This document shows, one piece after another, positions 36,260-44,961 of a stretch of DNA of 64,000 nt (its first letter is position 1; every line of letters starts with the position of its first letter). Source of the DNA: Chromatocurvus sp046260765 (GTDB lineage: Bacteria > Pseudomonadota > Gammaproteobacteria > Pseudomonadales > Halieaceae); contig JBHEOO010000012.1 in assembly GCA_046260765.1 (NCBI GenBank), positions 1 to 64,000 on the forward strand. Reading direction: 5' to 3'. A model generated the notes under the pieces. It did no database searches, had not been told where the DNA came from, and saw only the letters and a program-made list of their open reading frames with translations. The translations under genes were made by a program, and so were the position numbers.

Positions 36260-37779
36260 ACCAGCATCGTTGAGGGTGTTTCGATGAATCCCTTCAAGGC
36301 GGCGAGGAATCGCGCCGCCACGGCGCCATCAATAATGCGGTGGTCGCTGGACAGTGTGAGGGTGAGGGCCGTATAGCCTCCCCAACTGCCATCGGCACGT
36401 TCTATCGGTCGGCGCTCGGTGGCGCCTACCGCCAGAATGGCCGCCTGCGGCGGGTTGATGATGGCGTCGAACTCATCGACACCAAACATACCGAGGTTTG
36501 ACACGCTGAACGTGCCGCCTTCAAATTCCTCTGCCTTAAGTCGCCCGATCCGCGCCCGCGTTGCCATGTCGCGCATTTCACTGGAGATCGCGGCCAGGCC
36601 CTTGCGATTGGCCTCGCGAATGATTGGCGTGATGAGGCCGTCATCCAGCGCCACCGCCACCGCGATATCAGCATCCCGGTAGCGCCGCACGGTTTCTCCA
36701 TCGAACTGTATATTCACCTCGGGTACAGCGAGCAGGGCGCTGGCGCTGGCTTTTATCAGAATGTCGTTGAGCGAGACCTTGAGATCGCTGCGCTGGCTGT
36801 TGATCGTCTGGCGCAGCTCCATGGCAGCATCGACCGATGCCGAGATTTTCACGCGGAAGTGCGGCGCCGTCTGCTTCGAGGCCTGAAGCCTGCGGGCAAT
36901 GGTATTGCGCATGCCGCCCAGTGCCTGCTCCTCAAAAGGCAGGGATTCCTCGGTAGTATCCGCAGCGGAGGGCTGACCGCTGGCCCGTCCCAGCTTTGCG
37001 GCTCTGGCCTCTACATCCGCCTTGCTCACGCGGCCGTGGGAGCCGGTACGTTTGCAGTCCCGCAGCTGCACCCCCAGGGACTTGGCCAGCCTGCGGGCGA
37101 CGGGTGTTGCCGGCAGGTCGCTGTCGTCCACAGCGGTAATCTGCACCTCGCTGCGCTCGGGCAGCGTGAGCCGTGTTCCGGCTGCCAGCGCCGCGGCCTC
37201 AAGATCCTTCAGAGTCACCCGGTTATGCCGCCCGGTGCCCTCGACGCGAGTCAGGTTAACGCCCGATTGTGCCGCAATGCGACGGGCGACAGGGGTTGCT
37301 GCGACACCGGTATCGTCAGCATCGGATTGCAGGCTGTCGGGCAAGCTGGTCTCGCCGCCGTCTGAGGTTCCTGCTGCAACAGCTGGCGTCCCTTGCTCTG
37401 CCGTCGTCGCTTGCTGGGGAGCGGGAGCGGGTGCCCCGGCCTGCGGTGATGTTCGCGCAGCGGAATCGTCGCTGTCGGCGTCTCCCGGCGTAGCCAGGCC
37501 GGCAATGTAGGCCTCGATATCGTCATCACTGGCCGCGGCGTCCGCGATTACCGCCAGCGGGGCGCCTACCGGGAGTAATTCGCCCGGCTCTGCAAGAATC
37601 CGGCGCAGCGTACCAGCAGTGTGTGCGCTCACGCAGTTGACGATTTTGCTGGTTTCGACATCGACCAGGTCGTCGCCTTTGGCAATGCTGTCGCCAACGG
37701 CAACGTGCCAATCCCCGATCATTCCCTCGGTCATCTCCATGCCCCATTTCGGCATGCTGACGCTGCTGATGCTTGTCAT
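36256..37779 (-). CDS. Dihydrolipoamide acyltransferase (E2) with two peripheral-subunit-binding domains
   Basis: Encodes 507 aa. Lipoyl domain at residues 1-80 with lipoyl Lys45 (VETSKI). After an Ala/Pro/Asp-rich linker come two PSBD-like modules: VAATPVARRIAAQSGVNL at about 159-195 and LPATPVARRLAKSLGVQL at about 222-258. The acyltransferase core starts near 285 (GGMRNTIARRLQASKQT) and has the active site SSDHRIIDG with His480. Two PSBDs are unusual; one is normal. Lies 2 bp from E1-beta and overlaps E3 by 4 bp. Confidence 0.9.
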   Translation of the reverse strand: MTSISSVSMPKWGMEMTEGMIGDWHVAVGDSIAKGDDLVDVETSKIVNCVSAHTAGTLRRILAEPGELLPVGAPLAVIADAAASDDDIEAYIAGLATPGDADSDDSAARTSPQAGAPAPAPQQATTAEQGTPAVAAGTSDGGETSLPDSLQSDADDTGVAATPVARRIAAQSGVNLTRVEGTGRHNRVTLKDLEAAALAAGTRLTLPERSEVQITAVDDSDLPATPVARRLAKSLGVQLRDCKRTGSHGRVSKADVEARAAKLGRASGQPSAADTTEESLPFEEQALGGMRNTIARRLQASKQTAPHFRVKISASVDAAMELRQTINSQRSDLKVSLNDILIKASASALLAVPEVNIQFDGETVRRYRDADIAVAVALDDGLITPIIREANRKGLAAISSEMRDMATRARIGRLKAEEFEGGTFSVSNLGMFGVDEFDAIINPPQAAILAVGATERRPIERADGSWGGYTALTLTLSSDHRIIDGAVAARFLAALKGFIETPSTMLV

Positions 37780-37781
37780 GG

Positions 37782-38804
37782 TTATGCCCCCAGCACTTCG
37801 CGGATGGCCTGTTCAATACGCGCTTCGCTGGGGATGTAGGCATCCTCTAATGAGGGCGCGAAAGGGACAGGCGTGTGTGGTGCCGTGACTTTGCGGATGG
37901 GTGCCTTGAGCGCGGAAAAAGCCTGCTCCGCAACGATACTCGAGATATCCGCGGCCAGGCTGCAGCGCTCGTGCGCCTCATCGACAATCACCAGGCGACC
38001 GCTGAGTTCAACACTTTCCAGAATAGCCTCGCTGTCCATCGGAGACACGGTGCGCGGGTCAATGACGTCGATATGAATGCCTTCTTTTTTCAATTTGTCA
38101 GCAACCGCATTGGCTTTTGGCACCATGGCGGAAATGGCGACGACGGTGGCATCCGAGCCTTCACGTGTGAACGCGGCTTCACCGAAGGGAATGGCATACG
38201 ACTCCTCCGGCACGTGGCAGGATGTTTCGTAAAGCAGCTTGTGCTCCAGGAAAATAACCGGATCGTCATCACGGATCGCCGTGATCATCAGGCCCTTGGC
38301 ATCGTAAGCGTTGCTCGGCATGACCACCTTCAGGCCGGGCATGTGCACAACTACAGGGTGCAACATATTTGAGTGCTGTCCGCCCGCGCGCATGCCTGCG
38401 CCAACGGTCGCGCGAATCACCATGGGGGTCTTGGCTTTGCCGCCGAACATGTAGCGAAACTTTGCTGCCTGGTTGAATATCTGGTCGAAGCACACGCCAA
38501 TGAAATCAAAGAACATGAGCTCGGCCACAGGCCGTAGTCCGGAGTTTGCAGCGCCTGCAGCGGCGCCGATGATGGCGGACTCCGATATCGGCGTGTCGAT
38601 CACGCGGTCGCGGCCGAAGCGGGGCATCAAGCCTTTGGTGACGCCAAAAACACCGCCGTAGGCATCGTCCGCGCCGTCACAGCCGGCGCCTCCGGAGACT
38701 TCCTCGCCGAGCACAATGACCGTGGGGTCGCGCTCCATTTCCTGATAAAGGGCTTCGTTGATGGCCTCTCGAATGGTTTTATTTCGAGGCGTCGATTGCT
38801 CCAT
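37782..38804 (-). CDS. 2-oxoacid dehydrogenase E1 component, beta subunit
   Basis: Encodes about 340 aa. TIREAINEALYQEMERDPTV, LGEEVSGG, DTPISESAIIGAAAG and GGQHSNMLHPV are E1-beta (transketolase pyrimidine-domain) motifs. ATG at 38804 has AGGAG 6 bp upstream; ATG 38834 is an alternative. Overall it resembles pyruvate/acetoin/branched-chain E1-beta enzymes. With E1-alpha it decarboxylates a 2-oxoacid or acetoin-like substrate; which one cannot be told. Confidence 0.9.
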   Translation of the reverse strand: MEQSTPRNKTIREAINEALYQEMERDPTVIVLGEEVSGGAGCDGADDAYGGVFGVTKGLMPRFGRDRVIDTPISESAIIGAAAGAANSGLRPVAELMFFDFIGVCFDQIFNQAAKFRYMFGGKAKTPMVIRATVGAGMRAGGQHSNMLHPVVVHMPGLKVVMPSNAYDAKGLMITAIRDDDPVIFLEHKLLYETSCHVPEESYAIPFGEAAFTREGSDATVVAISAMVPKANAVADKLKKEGIHIDVIDPRTVSPMDSEAILESVELSGRLVIVDEAHERCSLAADISSIVAEQAFSALKAPIRKVTAPHTPVPFAPSLEDAYIPSEARIEQAIREVLGA

Positions 38805-38847
38805 GGTGCGCTCCTGAACTTGCTCGCTGTTCATTTTCCGGGTGCTC

Positions 38848-39816
38848 TCAGTAAGAGCAGTACACGTCTGTGGTGAGTTCGGAGATATCGGGCTCAGGTG
38901 CCGCCAGACCTTCCTGAACGGCGCGCTCAATGAGCGCCTCGGCCTCTATATCAATGTCATCAAGCACATCTTTATCGATCCAGCCCTCGGCGACTACCCG
39001 TTCGCGGAAACGGATAAGACAATCTTTCTCGCGGCGCAGTCGATCAATCTCGCCTTCACCGCGATACAGCTGGGGGTCGCCAATGAAGTGGCCGTCGAAG
39101 CGGACGGTGTCGGCTTCAATGACGGCGGGACCGCCCCCGTCCCGGATGCGCTTGAGTGCGGCACCGCTGGCCTCATGCATCGCGAAGAAGTCAGTGCCAT
39201 CAACCTTTTCTGCGGGCAGGCCAAAGCCTGCTGCGCGACCGGCAATGTCGTGGCTGCCAACGGCGTAGTCGGCTCCGGTGCCCTCGCCATAGCCGTTGTT
39301 TTCAAATACGAAGAGGTGGGGCAATTGCAGAACCACGGCAAGATTAAGTGCCTCCATGACGGTGCCCTGATTGGAGGAGCCATCGCCGCTGAAGGAGACG
39401 GCGATATTGCCGGTTTTCAGGGTCTTTGCGCTCAGGGCCGCGCCGTTACACAGCGGTGGCCCGCCGCCCACAATGGCGTTGGCGCCCAGCATGCCCTTGC
39501 TGAAGTCAGCAATGTGCATTGAACCCCCCTTGCCTTTACACAGACCTGTGGCTTTGCCCATGATCTCCTGCATCATGCCGAGCACATCACAGCCCTTGGC
39601 GATGGAATGGCCATGGCCGCGATGGGTGCTGCCGATGACATCGTTGTCGGAAAGATGCATGCAGATTCCCACGGCGACGGCTTCCTGTCCGTCCGAAGTG
39701 TGTACGAATCCTGGTATGTTGCCTTTTTCGAACTCGACGATGGCTCGCTCTTCAAACAGGCGGATGGTTTTCATGGTGGTGTAGGCGCGGGTAAGGAAAT
39801 CTGCGCTGTATGACAT
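38848..39816 (-). CDS. 2-oxoacid dehydrogenase E1 component, alpha subunit
   Basis: Encodes about 322 aa. STHRGHGHSIAKG (about residues 64-76), KGGSMHIAD and the thiamine-diphosphate motif GDGSSNQGTVMEALNLA are present; length and sequence are close to acetoin-dehydrogenase-type E1-alpha. ATG at 39816 has GGGAG 6 bp upstream. It is the first gene of an eight-gene minus-strand operon (E1-alpha, E1-beta, E2, E3, DUF35, Ltp, Rieske, ThuA), preceded by operator D shared with the divergent TetR gene. Confidence 0.9.
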   Translation of the reverse strand: MSYSADFLTRAYTTMKTIRLFEERAIVEFEKGNIPGFVHTSDGQEAVAVGICMHLSDNDVIGSTHRGHGHSIAKGCDVLGMMQEIMGKATGLCKGKGGSMHIADFSKGMLGANAIVGGGPPLCNGAALSAKTLKTGNIAVSFSGDGSSNQGTVMEALNLAVVLQLPHLFVFENNGYGEGTGADYAVGSHDIAGRAAGFGLPAEKVDGTDFFAMHEASGAALKRIRDGGGPAVIEADTVRFDGHFIGDPQLYRGEGEIDRLRREKDCLIRFRERVVAEGWIDKDVLDDIDIEAEALIERAVQEGLAAPEPDISELTTDVYCSY

Positions 39817-39880
39817 TATTATCTCCCGGGAGGTGTCATTCACATCTGCGGAAAATCACTATAGAATCGAGCCTCAAAAA

Positions 39881-39898
39881 AAGCAAGCCGGATTGTTT
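39881..39898. promoter_or_regulatory. Operator site D between the TetR gene and the E1-alpha operon
   Basis: Reads AAGCA agccggat TGTTT, within the 203-bp divergent intergenic region, 65 bp before the E1-alpha start and 122 bp before the TetR start. Confidence 0.6.
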
Positions 39899-40019
39899 GA
39901 TACATCCCCGCGCTTTCTATTGTAGACTTGGCTGAAGATGCTGATCCGAAACGCGAGTTCAGGCTGCGCGGAGGAGCCGGTCAGTAATCATAAGTCCAGC
40001 AAAACGACAGGACAGCACG

Positions 40020-40739
40020 ATGACAACGTCGGTATCCAGCAATTCGCGTGTTGGCCAGGTGGCCCGCAAGGGAGATGGCTGGCAGGCTGAAAAAAGTGCC
40101 ATGACCCGACGCACCATACTCGACTCCGCCGTTGAGTGTCTTGTAGACGAGGGCTACAGTCGTACGACAACGGCGCTGATCGCGTCGCGCGCCGGTGTGT
40201 CACGCGGTGCAATGATGCATCACTTCCCATCGCGCCTCGCCGTGCTGGATGCGGTGATACACCATCTGCATCAGCGGCGCCTTACCGAATACCGGGCGCT
40301 CATGAAGGATATCGACTTGGCAGAAGAGACGCTCACGCGGTCGGCGATAAAAAAATCGGTAGAAGCCGCCTGGAAGTACGTCAATCTTCCATCCTTCGTT
40401 GCGTACCAGGAGCTGCTTGCCGCCTCGCGCACAGACCCCGAACTCAGCAACATTCTTCAGCACGTGGAAAAGGACTTCGAAAAGCATTTTTTGCGCACAG
40501 TGAAAGTTGTTTTTCCGCACTGGGAAAAGCTCAACGTGCTTGAGCAGGCGCACGACCTCGTGCAGTTTCTCATGCAGGGCATGGCGCTGAGCCACATGGC
40601 CTCACGCAAGCAGGCGCGCGCCGGGCGCATTATTGAGCTGGTGACAGATCAGCTCGAGACGCTGTACAGGAACGCCAGCGAACAGGCTTCTCAGAGGAAT
40701 GCCGGCGAACAGGCTTCGCGCTCAGTTAATGGCTCCTGA
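40020..40739 (+). CDS. TetR/AcrR family transcriptional regulator
   Basis: Encodes 239 aa. After a 27-residue extension, the helix-turn-helix covers about residues 30-72 (RTILDSAVECLVDEGY, TTALIASRAGVSRGAMMHHFPSR), a typical TetR DNA-binding domain. The C-terminal ligand domain is helical; the last 15 residues contain a degenerate repeat (EQASQRNAGEQASRS). It is the only regulator found in the catabolic region and is divergent from the E1-alpha operon with operator D between. I infer it reads the AANCA-N8-TGNTT sites, probably responding to a CoA thioester. Confidence 0.9.
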   Translation: MTTSVSSNSRVGQVARKGDGWQAEKSAMTRRTILDSAVECLVDEGYSRTTTALIASRAGVSRGAMMHHFPSRLAVLDAVIHHLHQRRLTEYRALMKDIDLAEETLTRSAIKKSVEAAWKYVNLPSFVAYQELLAASRTDPELSNILQHVEKDFEKHFLRTVKVVFPHWEKLNVLEQAHDLVQFLMQGMALSHMASRKQARAGRIIELVTDQLETLYRNASEQASQRNAGEQASRSVNGS

Positions 40740-40798
40740 GGGGCCAGTCGCCTGACAGGCGGGCATCCCCTTTCTGCGCTCATTGTCCGTCGCAAAAA

Positions 40799-40816
40799 AA
40801 ACATGCAATAATGTTT
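40799..40816. promoter_or_regulatory. Operator site E (AANCA-N8-TGNTT palindrome)
   Basis: Reads AAACA tgcaataa TGTTT with longer A and T flanks, 66 bp before the SDR start at 40883 and 59 bp after the TetR stop. Confidence 0.65.
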
Positions 40817-40882
40817 TTCTGATGGTGTTACCACTGCATAATGCCAGAAGCGCAACGTTGATAATAGCGATAAGGAGTTGGC

Positions 40883-41665
40883 ATGAGCAGGCTCGCTGGT
40901 AAGGTAGTGTCAGTTGTCGGTGCTGCCGGACGCGGAAACATGGGCCAGGTGATGGCACGGCGCTTTGCCGCGGAGGGCGCCCAGGTGGTCGTCTCGGGTC
41001 GCAATGAGACGGTGTTGGCAGAGCTGGCCGAGGAGATCGGCGCGACCTGGAGTGTCTGTGACTTCACCAGCCGGACATCTATCGATGCGATGCTGGAGGA
41101 AGCCGTTGAGCAGCATGGGCGTCTCGACGTCGCTGTCAACGCGACCGGCTGGGGGCTGCTGAAGCCCCTGGTTGATACAACAGACGAGGATCTGGATTAC
41201 ATCGTTGATCTTCAGTTCAAAGGCCCTTTTTACTGGCTGCAGAAGCTGGTCCAGATCATGCGGCCCACGGGTGGGTCAATTATCCAGATCTCGTCTGCAA
41301 CGGCAAAGATCATGCTTGAGAATCACGCCGCCTACATGGGAACCAAGGCGGGTATCGACCACGTAATCCGCACGGTCGCCAACGAGTTCGGGCAGTTCGG
41401 CATCCGGGCCAATATTCTTTCCCCCGGTCTTACTGATTCTCCGATGACCGCGCAGGCCATGCAGTCGGCCGGTCTCGTCGAGGCGTTCCGGCAGTGCTAT
41501 CCGCTCGGGCGTATCGGTACCAGTGAGGATATCGCTGCAGCTGCCGTTTTCGTCGCCTCCGATGAGTGCTTCATGACCGGCGAGAATCTGCAGGTCAATG
41601 GCGGCCTGTGTCTCCGTCGTAACCCCAGTGCGCAGGAAATAGTCGAAGCCTCTGGCGGCGGCTGA
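40883..41665 (+). CDS. Short-chain dehydrogenase/reductase with atypical cofactor motif
   Basis: Encodes 260 aa. The nucleotide-binding loop reads GAAGRGNMG rather than TGxxxGxG, and NNAG is NATG; catalytic Ser (QISSATA) and Y-x3-K (YMGTK) are kept. SPGLTDSPMTAQAM forms the substrate loop. AAGGAG lies upstream of ATG. It forms an operon with a second SDR 35 bp downstream and has operator E in front. Likely oxidises or reduces a ring hydroxyl/ketone in the pathway. Confidence 0.85.
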   Translation: MSRLAGKVVSVVGAAGRGNMGQVMARRFAAEGAQVVVSGRNETVLAELAEEIGATWSVCDFTSRTSIDAMLEEAVEQHGRLDVAVNATGWGLLKPLVDTTDEDLDYIVDLQFKGPFYWLQKLVQIMRPTGGSIIQISSATAKIMLENHAAYMGTKAGIDHVIRTVANEFGQFGIRANILSPGLTDSPMTAQAMQSAGLVEAFRQCYPLGRIGTSEDIAAAAVFVASDECFMTGENLQVNGGLCLRRNPSAQEIVEASGGG

Positions 41666-41700
41666 TCCTGTAAATTCAGCAAACGAAAGGAAATAAAAAG

Positions 41701-42462
41701 ATGGCGAGACTGACTGACAAAGTATGCCTGATTACAGGCGCGGCGTCGAATCCCGGATTGGGTCATGCAACGGCGCGTCGATTTGCGGAGGAAGGCGCGA
41801 CGCTTGTCCTGACAGACATTGATGAGGCGGGTTTGAGTGCATGTGCTGACGAAATGACCGCGCTCGGCGCAAGCGTTGAATCGTGGCGGCAGGACGTTAC
41901 CTCGGAGTCGGAGTGGACCGACACCATGGCGCGCATCAAGGCGCGTTTCGGTCGGCTTGATGTCATCGTGAATAATGCAGGCATTGCCGTTCTGAAGCCC
42001 GTCGAGCAGTTCACACTGGCGGACTACACCCGCCAGATGGACGTCAATATGACCAGCGTGTTTTTAGGTACCCAGGCAGCCCTGGTGCAAATGCGCGAGC
42101 AGGGCTCAGGATCAATCGTCAACATGTCTTCTGTGGCAGGTATTGTCGGTGTCCCCGGCGTATCCGTGTATGCCGCCAGCAAGGGCGGGGTTCGACTGTT
42201 CTCCAAAACCGTGGCCATTGAGTGCGCGCGTGAGGGTATTCGCTGCAATACGGTTCACCCCGGCGTGATCAATACCAACATGCAGAGCGTGGCGCTGCGG
42301 GACAATCCGGAGCAATACGAAATTCTGCAGCAGACTATTCCTATGGGTTTTATGGGTGATCCGGTGGACATCGCCAATGCCGTGCTCTATCTCGCCTGTG
42401 ATGAGTCCAGATACGTGACCGGCACCGAGCTGGTCGTCGACGGTGGACTGATCAGCCAGTAA
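41701..42462 (+). CDS. Short-chain dehydrogenase/reductase
   Basis: Encodes 253 aa. Cofactor loop TGAASNPGLG (longer than usual), NNAG at about residue 91, Ser in NMSSVAG and YAASKGG as the catalytic Y-x3-K. C-terminal GTELVVDGG is standard. Paired with the SDR at 40883. The stop is followed by a hairpin shared with the convergent VOC gene. Confidence 0.88.
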   Translation: MARLTDKVCLITGAASNPGLGHATARRFAEEGATLVLTDIDEAGLSACADEMTALGASVESWRQDVTSESEWTDTMARIKARFGRLDVIVNNAGIAVLKPVEQFTLADYTRQMDVNMTSVFLGTQAALVQMREQGSGSIVNMSSVAGIVGVPGVSVYAASKGGVRLFSKTVAIECAREGIRCNTVHPGVINTNMQSVALRDNPEQYEILQQTIPMGFMGDPVDIANAVLYLACDESRYVTGTELVVDGGLISQ

Positions 42463-42471
42463 GCACGCCTT

Positions 42472-42503
42472 CCGCAGCGGAGTTGCTGGAACGTCCGCTG
42501 CGG
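42472..42503. terminator. Inverted repeat between convergent SDR and VOC genes
   Basis: Perfect 10-bp arms CCGCAGCGGA and TCCGCTGCGG with a 12-bp loop fill the 42-bp gap between convergent stop codons. No T-run; a bidirectional stop or mRNA-end stabiliser is likely. Confidence 0.6.
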
Positions 42504-42504
42504 G

Positions 42505-42972
42505 TCAATTGGCCTGAATAACTTGCGCAGGATCGTCCGCGCGTATCAGTTCCTGTAGCTCAAAAACATTGCCATCCGGGTCACGCCCGTAGGTGGCCTT
42601 GATGTCCCCGAAGTCCTTGGGCGCACAGTGGAAGCGTATGCCGGCTGCCAGGAGGCGTTCGTACACACTGTCGATATCGCTCACGTCAAAGCATATGTGG
42701 GTATGTCCGTGGTCACTAACGGGCCTGTCCGCGGCCATCGGTCTCGGCTGAGGTCTGGAAAACTCGAACAACTCCAGACACAGGTTGTCCGCGCGCAGCA
42801 TGACCTGTCTGGCACTGCTCTTATCAAGTCCCAGAATCTCGTCGATATCGTCGCTTCCCTCTGGCCAGGCTACGTTCATGATCTCCTTGAACCCGAGTAA
42901 ATCCCTGTAGAACCCCAGCAGTCTGTCCAGGTCGGGGGTTGAGATAGCGACGTGATGAACACCTCTGATCAT
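42505..42972 (-). CDS. VOC (glyoxalase/extradiol-dioxygenase superfamily) protein
   Basis: Encodes 155 aa with two beta-alpha-beta-beta-beta modules. Candidate metal ligands H7 (GVHHVAI), E67, H92 (HTHICF) and E138 (GNVFELQE). The short length rules out a full two-domain extradiol dioxygenase; epimerase, lyase or isomerase activity on a CoA ester or hydroxyketone is possible. It overlaps the upstream Rieske oxygenase stop by 4 bp, so the two are co-translated. Confidence 0.82.
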   Translation of the reverse strand: MIRGVHHVAISTPDLDRLLGFYRDLLGFKEIMNVAWPEGSDDIDEILGLDKSSARQVMLRADNLCLELFEFSRPQPRPMAADRPVSDHGHTHICFDVSDIDSVYERLLAAGIRFHCAPKDFGDIKATYGRDPDGNVFELQELIRADDPAQVIQAN

Positions 42973-44381
42973 GATTGCCTGTCCTCGTTCATGTAGTCGT
43001 CAATGCGCTGGTGCAGGTGGCGAACGCGCGCTTCCTGGTAATTGCCAAGCGTGGCGCCGGCCTTGGTGCTGGCCTTGAAGCCTCGCTGCTGAGCGATCAG
43101 GTTTCCCGTATCCTGGTCGTAAATCGTTGCCAGACCGGGGTCGAGCCCCGGCACCTCGTGAAAAGACTGCTCCACCGAGAGATCGATAGGTTCTGCCGGG
43201 TCCGGGCGCTCGCCGGATTCGGGCAGGGGCTGCAGGTAAAGCAGATCAAATATGCAGCTGTCGGGGTCGCGTCCCTCCGGCCGGAAGCGATAGACCATGG
43301 GGAAAAGCAGTGAAGGAAAAAGGCAGGTATTTGGAAACAGGCTGTATTCAATGGCGTCTATGGTCTCGGTCACGGTCAGCGCTGAAAAGTTGCGATCATA
43401 CGCCTGCCCCAGGTTCTTCTTGATATGCTCGGCGAAGGTTTCCCGCGCTGTGCTGCCCTCGGGCACCAGAAGCGGTGATTCATCGCCGCCAACGCCCTCC
43501 ACAACCCCTTCGCCCATCAGCGCGTCCAGGGTTTCCTGTTCACTCTGTTCCCGGCTGAGGTGGGGGCTGGGGTATCCCACCAGGTGCACGAAGCGAGAGA
43601 CGTTCTTATCGAGTATGTCGTACTGTGTATTGGCGTCTCCCACGGTTGCGATGCCCTGGGGATGCGTCTCCAGTACATGGTAAGACTCAAGGAAAGCTTC
43701 GATACAGGCTTTCCAGTTTGCGGGCAGTTTCTTACGGATATGCAGGGCGACGAACTTGTTCTGCAGGTCCCAGCTGGCAAAGTGATCCGGCAACACGCCG
43801 AGGAAGTCTGCAAGGGGCTCTGCGTGCATGTCGAAGTTAATGAAAACGAAGCCGCCCCACTGGTCGACCCGAAGCTCCGGCAGCGCGAAGTCGGCATCTT
43901 TGATGTGGGGAAAGTCCCAGCGACAGGGTACATCCTCCAGTTTGCCCTGCAGTGACCAGGTGAAGCCGTGGAAGGGACAGCGCAGGTTCTGGCTGTTGCC
44001 GCAGCTGCCTGCAGGCTTGAGCTGTGTCCCACGGTGCAGGCAGGCGTTTGGGTAGGCCTTGATGCTGCCCTTGTCACAGCGCACGATCAGTACCGATCGG
44101 TCGCCGATCTCATAGGTTATGTAGTCACCGGATTCGGGGATGTCCTCTTCGCGGCAGACCCACTGCCAGGTTTTTTCCCAGACATCACGCAACTCCTGCT
44201 CAAGAAAAGCGGCAGACGTATAGCGGTCAAAAGCGATGTCAGTGTCGCCAAGGAAGGTATAGGTCTCTTCCAGGATATGCGCCGGGGCGCCGCCGCGGTC
44301 GGCGGCGATGATGTCGCGGGTACTGGGGCCCGGACAGCGACTTGCTCCCGGGACTGAAGCTGGTGCAGCAGGTGTGGGCAT
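42969..44381 (-). CDS. Rieske non-haem iron oxygenase, alpha subunit (2 of 4)
   Basis: Encodes about 470 aa. Rieske ligands C114-x-H116 and C135-x2-H138; iron ligands probably H235 and H240 (SYHVLETH). It shares long stretches with the oxygenase at 31796. ATG at 44381 is chosen because AAGG lies about 7 bp upstream; the frame runs open to 44459 but with no ATG. The first 40 residues are Pro/Ala-rich and not conserved. Divergent from the NTF2-like gene, with operator F between. Confidence 0.9.
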   Translation of the reverse strand: MPTPAAPASVPGASRCPGPSTRDIIAADRGGAPAHILEETYTFLGDTDIAFDRYTSAAFLEQELRDVWEKTWQWVCREEDIPESGDYITYEIGDRSVLIVRCDKGSIKAYPNACLHRGTQLKPAGSCGNSQNLRCPFHGFTWSLQGKLEDVPCRWDFPHIKDADFALPELRVDQWGGFVFINFDMHAEPLADFLGVLPDHFASWDLQNKFVALHIRKKLPANWKACIEAFLESYHVLETHPQGIATVGDANTQYDILDKNVSRFVHLVGYPSPHLSREQSEQETLDALMGEGVVEGVGGDESPLLVPEGSTARETFAEHIKKNLGQAYDRNFSALTVTETIDAIEYSLFPNTCLFPSLLFPMVYRFRPEGRDPDSCIFDLLYLQPLPESGERPDPAEPIDLSVEQSFHEVPGLDPGLATIYDQDTGNLIAQQRGFKASTKAGATLGNYQEARVRHLHQRIDDYMNEDRQS

Positions 44382-44472
44382 GGCTGGACCTTCTGGTCTG
44401 TCGATGTCGACAATGATGTCGGTATCGAGGATAAAATTGTTATGCCTCAAAAGTAGCAACTGGTAGGATTAA

Positions 44473-44492
44473 AAACAAGCATGCTGGTGTTT
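44473..44492. promoter_or_regulatory. Operator site F (variant with 10-bp spacer)
   Basis: Arms AAACA and TGTTT (extended AAAAACA/TGTTTTT) separated by 10 bp, with an AGCATGCT palindrome in the centre. Lies between the divergent Rieske and NTF2-like genes. Confidence 0.5.
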
Positions 44493-44550
44493 TTAGCGTG
44501 TGAGTGTTACCGATGCCTCCCTTCAGCATAAATCAATAAGGAGCAAGACA

Positions 44551-44961
44551 ATGGCAATGGATGAACAGCTACTGGATAGATTGCGTATTCGTGAACTTCT
44601 TGAGAGCTATTGTGATGCCGTCAACCAGCGCGACGGTGATGCCTGGGGCAAAACCTGGGCGGCTGATGCGGTATGGCAGCTGCCTCATCTCAATATCGAC
44701 GATATCCGTGGGCGCGCCGCGATCGTCGCCGCCTGGGAAGAAGCTATGAAGCTGTTTCCCTTTGTCAACATGATGGCGCAGCCTGGGCCCATCACGTTCA
44801 GCGGTGACCGTGCGACCATGCGCAGTTATACGGTAGAAGTTGCCGTCATGCAGGATGGCAAGGAAATTCGACCCTGCGGTGAATATGATGACGAGTGCAT
44901 AAAAGAAGGCGGTGCCTGGGTGTTTTCCCGGCGTACGTTTCGTGTCCTGCACGGGGAGTAA
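44551..44961 (+). CDS. NTF2/SnoaL-like protein (1 of 3)
   Basis: Encodes 136 aa. MDEQLLDRLRIRELLESYCDAVNQRD and AWGKTWAADAVW are the alpha-helix-rich front of the NTF2-like cone fold, followed by beta strands ending WVFSRRTFRVLHGE. Related proteins act as isomerases, dehydratases or as small subunits of ring-hydroxylating oxygenases; here one small protein accompanies several oxygenases. ATG at 44551 has AGGAG 7 bp upstream. Confidence 0.8.
   Translation: MAMDEQLLDRLRIRELLESYCDAVNQRDGDAWGKTWAADAVWQLPHLNIDDIRGRAAIVAAWEEAMKLFPFVNMMAQPGPITFSGDRATMRSYTVEVAVMQDGKEIRPCGEYDDECIKEGGAWVFSRRTFRVLHGE

Noticed and set aside
37782..39816. Naming the E1 genes acoA/acoB
   Set aside because: They resemble acetoin-type E1 subunits, but pyruvate and branched-chain enzymes look alike at this level and the E2 lacks features that would decide.
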